Source of the DNA: Halobacterium sp. KA-4
GTDB taxonomy: Archaea; Halobacteriota; Halobacteria; Halobacteriales; Halobacteriaceae
Reading direction: 5' to 3'
Assembly (NCBI RefSeq): GCF_021028995.1
Contig: NZ_JAJJZG010000003.1
Span: 166,346 to 230,345 of the forward strand
DNA: 64,000 nt
Of this stretch, positions 57,913 to 64,000 are shown piece after piece. The position numbers and the translations under genes are program-made. Below the pieces are notes generated by a model. That model was given only the letters and a program-made list of their open reading frames with translations. It was not told where the DNA came from and searched no databases. Positions within the stretch are counted from its first letter, which is position 1, and each line of letters starts with the position of its first letter.

Positions 57913-59015
57913 GCGGCGACCGACCGGCCGCCGCCCGTCGCGCGCACAATGCTCCCAAGCATCAACAGGACGCTCGCCGCGAAGAACACGCCGCCGACGG
58001 GCGACGTCGGGTCCATGAACGCCCAGTAGGCGGGGGTGGCGGCGGCGCCGAACAGCACGGAGAGCACGCCGTAGAACGCGGGCGCGCAGCAACAGCACGC
58101 GGTCGCGCCGGTCGTGGCGACCATCCCGAGCGCGGACGTGCCGCCGTCCGCTGCGCTCTCGGCGCGCGCCTGTTGGACGAGCACGCCGACGTTGACGGCG
58201 ACGAGGCTCCCGAGCAGTCCCATCATGACGACCGTCCCGACGGAGACGAATCCCGCCATCGGGACCGAGGGAAAGACGAACTCGACGGCCGGCCACGCGA
58301 CCAGCGGGTCGGCGACGGGCAGGAAGACGACCGTCGACTCGGTCGGCGCGCCGACGCCGGGGTCGGGGTTGAGGGTGAGCGTCCCCGCGGAGAACGCGAA
58401 GAAGCCGACGAACAGCACGCCTGCGGCGAGGCCCGCGCCGAGCGGTCGGCGGTCGCGCCGCAGGCTCTGGACGACGCCCCACGCGTCGCAGTAGAGGACG
58501 TAGCCCACCGCGAACACGACGGTCGCGACGAGCACGTAGCCGAGGACGTGGTAGGTGCCGCCGTTGGGCATCACGATGGGGTAGACGACCCACGCCGCGA
58601 GCAGCATGCCGAGCGCGACGTAGCGCGGGCGTTCGGGCCATCGGCGGCGGCCGACGACGAGGCTGCCGACCGCCATCGCAGTGCCGACGACGAGACTCAG
58701 CGTCGGGTAGATGGAGCGAATCTGGGGGCCAGTGTCGGCGACGACCTGGAGTTCGACGAGGCCGACGAGCCCGAACCCGCCGGCGAGCGCGGCGACGAGG
58801 CCCGCAACGGCCCCCGTCGTGCCGTCGATTCGGCCGCGGCGGTACGCGGCCATCGCGACGACGGCGACGCCGATGCCGACGAACGCGAGCGTGAACAACA
58901 GCCAGTGGGGCGTGCCGGCGTGCGTGGTGCCGGTGTGGGCGGCTGCCGGGCTCGCGAGCGCGGCGACGGCGACGACGATGCCGCCGGCGCGGCCAGCGGC
59001 ACGGAACGGATGCAT
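57909..59015 (-). CDS. Polytopic membrane protein with CCCC motif
   Basis: 368 residues. N-terminal signal-like stretch ending LASPAAAHTGTTHAGTPHWLL (two His-Thr units), then about nine TM helices. A cluster of four cysteines, TGATACCCCAPAFYGVLSVLFG, lies in a late helix. Not a known transporter family. The exported N-terminus and metal-friendly residues (CCCC, His) suggest a metal or thiol function. Divergent from the DyP-like gene by 101 nt, so a shared control region is likely. Confidence 0.75.
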   Translation of the reverse strand: MHPFRAAGRAGGIVVAVAALASPAAAHTGTTHAGTPHWLLFTLAFVGIGVAVVAMAAYRRGRIDGTTGAVAGLVAALAGGFGLVGLVELQVVADTGPQIRSIYPTLSLVVGTAMAVGSLVVGRRRWPERPRYVALGMLLAAWVVYPIVMPNGGTYHVLGYVLVATVVFAVGYVLYCDAWGVVQSLRRDRRPLGAGLAAGVLFVGFFAFSAGTLTLNPDPGVGAPTESTVVFLPVADPLVAWPAVEFVFPSVPMAGFVSVGTVVMMGLLGSLVAVNVGVLVQQARAESAADGGTSALGMVATTGATACCCCAPAFYGVLSVLFGAAATPAYWAFMDPTSPVGGVFFAASVLLMLGSIVRATGGGRSVAA

Positions 59016-59116
59016 AGTCGTTGTCTCGTGTGGAGGGGCTTGCGGGTTCTGGTCCGCGCGTCGAATTCGACGGGTGCACCAGAACGGCTTTTCGCGTGAA
59101 CGCGCAACATCCGGGT

Positions 59117-60388
59117 ATGCTTCCGGACTCCCGCGGCGTGAGCCGCCGCGCGTTCCTCAAGTCCGCGGTCGCCATCGGCGGCGCGAGCGCGCTCGCGGCG
59201 TGCATGGACCGCGAGGACGCCGACGTGCCGACTGGCGTCGACGAGCCGGCGTCGCTACCCGAGCACCAGCACGCGTGGAACGACGCCCTCTCGCGGGACG
59301 ACGCGGGGAACGTCGTGCCGCCGCGCCACCACGCACTCGTCCACCTCGAATTCGACGGCGAGCCCACCGACGAAGCCCGCGGAACCGTCGAATCCGCGCT
59401 CCGCACGCTCGAACGCGCCTACGAGTGGTCCAATAATGGACTGTTGGCGACCTTGGGCTACTCCCCCGCGTACTTCGAGCGCTTCGACAGCGCGCTCCCC
59501 GAGTCCGTCCACCTCCCGGAGCCGCAACCGCTCTCGGACCTCGAAGACCCCGCGCTGGACACGCCCGACGCCATCCTCCACCTCGCCAGCGACCACGCCA
59601 GCGGCGTCCTCGAAGCCGAAGAAGCGATGCGCGGCAACCGCGACACCGCCAACGGCGTCGACGTCGACGCCGCGCTCACGGATGTCTTCTCGGTCGCGGA
59701 CCGGCGCTCCGGGTTCGTCGGCGACGGCCTCCCGGCGGAGCACCAGGACACGGGCGGCGTCCCGGACTCCGAGCCTGTGCCCGAGGACGCGCCGTTCTAC
59801 ATGGGCTTCGAGTCGGGCTTCGAGAAGAGCCAGGCGACCGAGGACCGCGTCACCATCCAGTCCGGGCCGTTCGCGGGCGGCACCACCCAACACGTCTCCC
59901 ACATCGACCTGAATCTCACGCAGTGGTACGAGCAGGACGACCGCGAGTCCCGCGTCGCGCAGATGTTCTGCCCCGCGCACGCCGACAGCGGCGCGGTCGA
60001 GGGCACGGGCGAGAACCTCGGCGACAGCCCCCAGTTGGACGACTGCGGCGACCCAGTCGAGACGGGCAGCGAGCGCGGCGTCGTCGGGCACTCGCAGAAA
60101 TTCCAGCGCGTCCGCGAGGACGGCCGTCCGGTCATCCTCCGGCGGGACTTCGACTCGACGGACGGCGGCCACGCGGGCGTGCACTTCCTCGCGCTCCAGC
60201 GCGAAATCGCGGACTTCGAGCGCACCCGCGACGCGATGAACGCCACCGACGTGAGCGGTCAGACGCCGGTCGGCCGCACGCAGAACAACGGCATCCGCCA
60301 GTACCTCTCGGTCACCCACCGCGGCAACTACCTGCTGCCGCCGCGGTCGAATCGCGCGCTCCCCACCCCGGAGGGCAGCGATGCGTAA
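59117..60388 (+). CDS. Tat-exported DyP-type peroxidase-like protein (DUF7405-like)
   Basis: 423 residues. Twin-arginine lipoprotein signal SRRAFLKSAVAIGGASALAAC (lipobox AAC). The body follows the DyP/EfeB fold in two halves: GLLATLGYSPAYFERFD, GFESGFEKSQATEDRV where DyPs have GFxDG, SHIDLNLTQWYEQD, RGVVGHSQKFQRVREDG (His that aligns with the proximal haem ligand), and VHFLALQREIADFERTRDAMN. The distal catalytic Asp of GFxDG is replaced by Ser (GFESG), so peroxidase chemistry may be lost. Possibly haem or iron handling, as in EfeB. Confidence 0.75.
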   Translation: MLPDSRGVSRRAFLKSAVAIGGASALAACMDREDADVPTGVDEPASLPEHQHAWNDALSRDDAGNVVPPRHHALVHLEFDGEPTDEARGTVESALRTLERAYEWSNNGLLATLGYSPAYFERFDSALPESVHLPEPQPLSDLEDPALDTPDAILHLASDHASGVLEAEEAMRGNRDTANGVDVDAALTDVFSVADRRSGFVGDGLPAEHQDTGGVPDSEPVPEDAPFYMGFESGFEKSQATEDRVTIQSGPFAGGTTQHVSHIDLNLTQWYEQDDRESRVAQMFCPAHADSGAVEGTGENLGDSPQLDDCGDPVETGSERGVVGHSQKFQRVREDGRPVILRRDFDSTDGGHAGVHFLALQREIADFERTRDAMNATDVSGQTPVGRTQNNGIRQYLSVTHRGNYLLPPRSNRALPTPEGSDA

Positions 60389-61442
60389 GCCGAGTCGCCG
60401 CGCGTTCCTCGCGGCAGCCGGCAGCGTCGGACTCGGCGCGACCGCGGGCTGCCTGGGCTTCCTCGAAACCGAGCGCGCGACCCGCGAGCCGCCACTCCCC
60501 GAGAACCGCCCGGACACCGCCTACGTTCCCTCGCACGTCGAAGGGATGGAGATGGCCGGGATGCAGACCAGCGGCCGGTACGCGTGCGCGCTCTCCTACA
60601 CGTTCCCGCACCGCTTCTGGCTGGTGCGCGGTGCGGAGACCGACCGCGTGGACGTCCGCGGCGAGGACGACGTCCACCTGATGGTCGCCGTCTGGGACAC
60701 GGAGACGGGGACGGTGCTGCCGGAAGCGAACGTCGCCATCGAGCACACGGGGCCGGACGGCGAGACGTCGTCGGTGACGCCGTGGCAGATGCTCTCCCAG
60801 CAGATGGGTGTCCACCACGGCGACAACGTCGCGCTCGGCCCGGAGGGCAACTACGACGTCTCCGTGCGCGTCGTCCCGCCGACCACGCGCCGGACGGGCG
60901 AGACTGCCGCTACGGACCCCTTGGAGTTCGAATTCTCGTTCACGTTCGACCGCGCCAGCCTCGACGACCTCCCGTTCGAGGACATCCCCGCCGACCGCGA
61001 GGGCACGGCAGGTGCGGTCGACCCGATGGACATGAAGAGCGCGACGCTCTCACAGGCGCCGCCCGCCGACGACTTCCCGATTCCAGTGCGCGGCACGGGC
61101 GAGACCGGCGGTGCGAATCTGGTCGTCGGCGCAACCGAGGAGTTCGGCGACCTCGCCGGCGACAGCGAGACGTACGTCGCGGCGTCGCTATGCACGCCAC
61201 ACAACAAGTTTGTGCTCCCGAGCGCGTCACTGTCGGCGACTGTCGACGCGGGCGGCACACAGGTCTTCGACGGCGACCTCGTGCCGACGCTCGACCCCAA
61301 CCTCGGCTACCACTACGGCGCGGTCGTCTCCTCGGGCGAAGAAATCGAGAACGTGACCGTGAGCGTCGACACGCCGCCCCAAATTTCGCGCCACGAGGGC
61401 TACGAGACCGCGTTCTTTGACTTCTCGGACGTGTCGGTCTGA
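60381..61442 (+). CDS. Tat-exported P19/Tpd-like metal-binding protein (DUF7350-like)
   Basis: 353 residues. Tat lipoprotein signal SRRAFLAAAGSVGLGATAGC. A first domain resembles the P19/Tpd fold: VEGMEMAGMQTSGRYACALS (Met-rich), DVHLMVAVWDTETGT, QMGVHHGDNVALGPEGNYDVSVRV, which matches the HYG-type metal-site region of iron/copper-binding P19. A second beta domain completes the protein (LTPTLDPNLGYHYGAVV). The start overlaps the DyP-like gene by 8 nt, so both are exported partners of one system. P19 proteins bind Fe and Cu. Confidence 0.75.
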   Translation: MRKPSRRAFLAAAGSVGLGATAGCLGFLETERATREPPLPENRPDTAYVPSHVEGMEMAGMQTSGRYACALSYTFPHRFWLVRGAETDRVDVRGEDDVHLMVAVWDTETGTVLPEANVAIEHTGPDGETSSVTPWQMLSQQMGVHHGDNVALGPEGNYDVSVRVVPPTTRRTGETAATDPLEFEFSFTFDRASLDDLPFEDIPADREGTAGAVDPMDMKSATLSQAPPADDFPIPVRGTGETGGANLVVGATEEFGDLAGDSETYVAASLCTPHNKFVLPSASLSATVDAGGTQVFDGDLVPTLDPNLGYHYGAVVSSGEEIENVTVSVDTPPQISRHEGYETAFFDFSDVSV

Positions 61443-61487
61443 ACGGCGAACCCTACATCCTTTTGTCTCGACGGGCGAACGCGGGGT

Positions 61488-62054
61488 ATGGAGCGGTTAC
61501 GCGAGTCCTTCCAGCGCGCGCCCGTCATCGAGAAAGAGGGTGGGTACGAGTACGTCGTCCTCCCAATCAGCAACGGCGTGCCGATGCTCGACCCCGCGTT
61601 GCTGCGGGAGATCGTCGTCGGCATCACGCGGGTCGCGGACCTCGAGGACGTGGACAAAATCGTAACACCGGAGGCGATGGGCATCCACATCTCAACGGCC
61701 GTGAGTCTGCAGACGGACCTCCCCGTGACGGTCGTGCGGAAGCGCGAGTACGGGCTGCCGGGCGAGGTCGAAATCCACCAGGAGACGGGCTATTCGGAGG
61801 GCGAGATGTACGTCAACGACGTGGACGAGGGCGACCGCGTGCTCGTGCTGGACGACCTGCTGTCGACGGGTGGGACGCTGCGCGCGCTCACGGACGCCCT
61901 CGACGGCATCGGCGCGGATATTGCGGACGTCGTGGTGGTCATCCGGAAGGTTGGCTCGGAGAGCGCGATGGCCGACTCGCCCCATGACGTGACGGCGCTG
62001 GTGGACATCGAGGTCGCGGACGGCGAGGTCACGGTCGTCGACGAGTACCGGTAG
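61488..62054 (+). CDS. hpt: Hypoxanthine/guanine phosphoribosyltransferase, archaeal type
   Basis: 188 residues: [40 protein letters not shown], and the PRPP-binding motif [22 protein letters not shown]. This is the archaeal HGPRTase-type enzyme for purine salvage. ATG at 61488. It follows the P19-like gene by 46 nt, but is metabolically unrelated to it. Confidence 0.88.
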   Translation: MERLRESFQRAPVIEKEGGYEYVVLPISNGVPMLDPALLREIVVGITRVADLEDVDKIVTPEAMGIHISTAVSLQTDLPVTVVRKREYGLPGEVEIHQETGYSEGEMYVNDVDEGDRVLVLDDLLSTGGTLRALTDALDGIGADIADVVVVIRKVGSESAMADSPHDVTALVDIEVADGEVTVVDEYR

Positions 62055-62130
62055 CGCCCGCCGTCTTCGTGTCAAGAAGCGTGGCAATTGGTCGCAAGGG
62101 TTTTTGCGGCTGCCTGGCCAGTACTGGCTA

Positions 62131-62394
62131 ATGGCAGGCGACGATGCCGGGGCTGGTAGGGCGATCGCCAGCGGCGGCACCGACGACGCACCAGCTGAGG
62201 GCACACCGGGCGAGCGGAATCGGGACTACGACTGGCAGCAGCTCACGCCCGCCGTCCGCGAGTACGACGGCGGCGCGACGGTCGGGGAGTACTCCTGGGT
62301 GGACTATCTGGAGGAGTACGGGAACGAGGACGCCGCCAAGCGCGTTCGAAAGCGCCGCGAGTGTGTTTCGAGCAGTCGCTCGAAACCACGAAGC
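62131..62394 (+). CDS. Short acidic ORF without a normal stop before the tRNA gene
   Basis: From ATG 62131: DDAGAGRAIASGGTDDAPAE, then NRDYDWQQLTPAVREYDGGATVGEYSWVDYLEEYGNEDAAKRVRKRREC, after which coding character fades but the frame stays open through the antisense tRNA-Arg to 62742. The conserved part is the first about 75 residues. The end is uncertain: a lost stop, or a frameshift close to 62365. Confidence 0.5.
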
Positions 62395-62466
62395 GGGCGT
62401 GGCGGGACTCGAACCCGCGATCTAGAGGTTAGGAACCTCTCGCCGTGTCCGCTTGGCCACACGCCC
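62394..62466 (-). tRNA. tRNA-Arg(CCT)
   Basis: On the minus strand: acceptor GGGCGTG/CACGCCC, D-arm region GGCCAAGCGGACACGG, anticodon stem AGAGG/CCTCT with loop TTCCTAA (anticodon CCT, decoding AGG), T-arm GCGGG-TTCGAGT-CCCGC, discriminator G. CCA is not encoded. It lies antisense to the open frame at 62131-62742. Confidence 0.93.
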
Positions 62467-62506
62467 TCTACGTCGAGCGAGGACGGGGCAGAGAAAAACC
62501 GTTACG

Positions 62507-62809
62507 TTAGTTGCCGGACGGGGTTTCGGAGTCCGTGTCGGCGTTCGTTGAGTCCGCGCTGGTCTCGGTGTCCGTGCTCTCGGCCTCAGTCTCGGTCTCG
62601 CCCTCGGTTTCGGGGCCTTCGCGCATCTGCTGGAGTTCCTGCTCGACTTCCTCGCGGCCTTTCTGGAACTCGCCGATCGCCTCGCCGCTGGAGCGGGCGA
62701 GCTTCGGAATCTTGTTCGCGCCGAACAGAAGGACGGCGATGAGCAGGATGACTGCCCACTCCATGCCGCCCGGCAACCCGCCAATGAACAGGGGAGTACT
62801 GGTGAACAT
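62507..62809 (-). CDS. tatA: Twin-arginine translocase subunit TatA
   Basis: 100 residues: N-terminal TM segment GMEWAVILLIAVLLFGANKI with the conserved LFGANKIPKLARSSGEA and amphipathic helix AIGEFQKGREEVEQELQQM, then an acidic Ser/Thr-rich tail (ETETEAESTDTETSADS). Haloarchaea export most proteins through Tat, and several proteins in this window (FDH subunit, halocyanin, DyP-like, P19-like) carry Tat signals. Confidence 0.9.
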   Translation of the reverse strand: MFTSTPLFIGGLPGGMEWAVILLIAVLLFGANKIPKLARSSGEAIGEFQKGREEVEQELQQMREGPETEGETETEAESTDTETSADSTNADTDSETPSGN

Positions 62810-62985
62810 CGCTACTCGATGGTAGCCTGTTCGCAATTATAGGCTTTATGCTCCTTTCAGTGTCGCAGTAACGGCAGCGAGCGGAAACGAGAGGTGCGTT
62901 TTCGGCCGCTCTCGCTCCCGGGGCGACTGCGAGGAAGCCGGCACCGTCACACGGTTTTTCAGGTCGGCCCGCGAATCCCCGTGGT

Positions 62986-63798
62986 ATGAGCGACGCCACG
63001 CAGTCCGACGCCGACCGCGAGTACGACCCGGACGCCGAGCACGCGTTCCCGGACGAGCGCTTGAACGAGGTGCTGGCGTTCGTCACCGACGACCCCGAGA
63101 TTACGACGTACCTCGACGCGCAGAACGTCAACCCGGTCAAGCGGAAGGGGTACAACGACCACGGCACCAAGCACATCGAAATCGTCCGGAATCGTGCGCT
63201 CAAACTCTATGACCTGTTGAAACGCGGCGGCGTCGAGTTCAACGGCGCGGCCGACCAGGGGCTCGACGAGGCCGACGAGGGCGTTATCATCGCGCTCGCG
63301 GCGACCCTGCACGACATCGGGCATGTCGTCCACCGCGACGAGCACGCATACTACTCGATTCCGCTGGCGGCGGACCTGCTGGACCGCATCCTCCCCGAGT
63401 TCTACGCGACGCCCGAGTCCGTGCGCGTGAAGGCCGAGGTGCTGCACGCGATTCTCTGCCACCACACCGAGGAAGACCCGCTCACGACGGAAGCGGGCGT
63501 CATCCGCGTCGCGGACGGCCTCGACATGGAGCGGGGGCGCTCACGGCTCCCCTACGAGCGCGGCGGCCGCGGCATCAATACCATCTCCAGTCAGGCCATC
63601 GACTCAGTCACCCTGGAGGAAGGCGACGAACGCCCCGTGCTCGTTGAAATCGAGATGCGCAACGCGGCGGGCGTCTACCAGGTCGACAACCTCCTGAAGG
63701 AGAAACTCCACAAGTCCGGCATCGAGAACGACGTCCGCATCGTCGCGCTCAACACCGGCGGCGACAGCGACCAACTCGTCGAGCGCATCGAACTGTAG
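62986..63798 (+). CDS. HD-domain phosphohydrolase
   Basis: 270 residues. Metal-site motifs: GYNDHGTKHIEIVRNRALKLYDLL (His and helix), ALAATLHDIGHVVHRDEHAYYSI (HD pair), VLHAILCHHTEED and VIRVADGLDMERGRSRLPYERG (Asp). A C-terminal alpha/beta domain (VDNLLKEKLHKSGIENDVRIVALN) follows. HD enzymes hydrolyse nucleotides or related phosphates; the substrate is unknown. Confidence 0.88.
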   Translation: MSDATQSDADREYDPDAEHAFPDERLNEVLAFVTDDPEITTYLDAQNVNPVKRKGYNDHGTKHIEIVRNRALKLYDLLKRGGVEFNGAADQGLDEADEGVIIALAATLHDIGHVVHRDEHAYYSIPLAADLLDRILPEFYATPESVRVKAEVLHAILCHHTEEDPLTTEAGVIRVADGLDMERGRSRLPYERGGRGINTISSQAIDSVTLEEGDERPVLVEIEMRNAAGVYQVDNLLKEKLHKSGIENDVRIVALNTGGDSDQLVERIEL

Positions 63799-63905
63799 CC
63801 ATCTCGACACTTCCCCAGCTCGTCCCGCCAGGGGTAGACTCTTATCCGAATAGCACGAACGTTTGGCATACTTGGCTCTGGTGAATCGCCAGAAGGCGTT
63901 CGATT
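63799..63905. other. Gap between HD-domain gene and transposase end
   Basis: No gene. It should hold the terminus of the element whose transposase C-terminus starts at 63906, but I could not define an inverted repeat because the other end is outside the window. Confidence 0.3.
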
Positions 63906-64000
63906 TCACTGTTTCACGGATCGCTTGATGTTGTAGACCGCACACATCAGGACGATCTCACGAAATTCACGGTACCACGCTCGGGCACGCACCGCGTGGC
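63906..64000 (-). mobile_element. C-terminal end of an IS5-family transposase (cut by window)
   Basis: Minus-strand reading gives HAVRARAWYREFREIVLMCAV then YNIKRSVKQ and a TGA at 63906. This is the familiar C-terminus of haloarchaeal IS5-group transposases. The rest is beyond position 64000, so whether the gene is intact is not known. Confidence 0.65.

Noticed and set aside
57205..59406. 733-codon minus-strand frame
   Set aside because: It crosses several real genes on both strands and is dominated by Arg/Ala/Asp runs.
1..64000. CRISPR array
   Set aside because: No regularly spaced 25-40 bp direct repeats were seen; only isolated inverted repeats and IS ends.

Overview
The window is a chromosomal segment of a halophilic archaeon (class Halobacteria). 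Base composition is very GC-rich with strong GC3 bias. Predicted proteins are extremely acidic, with long Asp/Glu runs. Several gene families are purely archaeal or haloarchaeal: TFE, Trm56, RibL, S3Ae, KEOPS Pcc1, HalX response regulators, halocyanin and archaetidylserine synthase. Genes are tightly packed, many overlap by 1-8 nt (ATGA/GTGA), and several have TATA-like boxes 25-30 nt upstream of the start, as expected for leaderless mRNAs. Sequence details of S3Ae fit a Halobacterium-like organism, but I cannot name the species.

Layout. 1-10.9 kb: signalling and small regulators. Two HalX response regulators flank a decayed histidine kinase, followed by a cyclase-family hydrolase, an amidohydrolase, a DICT-domain protein, a frameshifted universal stress protein, GAF, PadR and YqeC-like genes and a PAS histidine kinase. 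10.9-23.4 kb: molybdenum/tungsten redox island, with mobA, an aldehyde:ferredoxin oxidoreductase-like gene lacking three cluster cysteines, a run of very small genes, a TorD-like chaperone, a giant Fe-S protein (HdrA N-domain plus MvhD plus ferredoxin domains), and a membrane-anchored formate-dehydrogenase-like complex (Tat-exported catalytic subunit, four-cluster ferredoxin subunit, extra membrane subunit, cytochrome b). 23.4-38.5 kb: housekeeping and conserved haloarchaeal genes, including a J-domain/ferredoxin fusion, trm56, a tfe operon, a CinA-like gene, an NAD-kinase-like gene, PhoU and a nitrilase. 38.7-48.5 kb: aldehyde dehydrogenase, acyl-CoA dehydrogenase, a ribL/JAMM pair divergent from an S1-DHH RecJ-like gene, HEAT-repeat protein, pssA-like gene and halocyanin.

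48.5-51.2 kb is an information-processing operon (rps15, recJ-like, pcc1, rps3ae) preceded by two tandem related hairpins. It is followed by tRNA-Ala(GGC) and an AT-richer patch with an intact IS6-type insertion sequence and the vestige of an IS1341/TnpB element. 52.6-57 kb: divergent MFS transporter and MetE-like gene, a membrane protein, carbonic anhydrase and a CBS protein. 57-61.4 kb: a compact cluster with a winged-helix regulator, two uncharacterised membrane proteins (one with a CCCC motif), a Tat-exported DyP-like protein and a Tat-exported P19/Tpd-like protein. I read this as a possible undescribed metal acquisition or metal-redox system. The window ends with hpt, tRNA-Arg(CCT), tatA, an HD-domain gene and the C-terminus of another transposase.

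Family names are recognised from memory of motifs and domain architecture; no database search was run. DUF numbers in particular are tentative.
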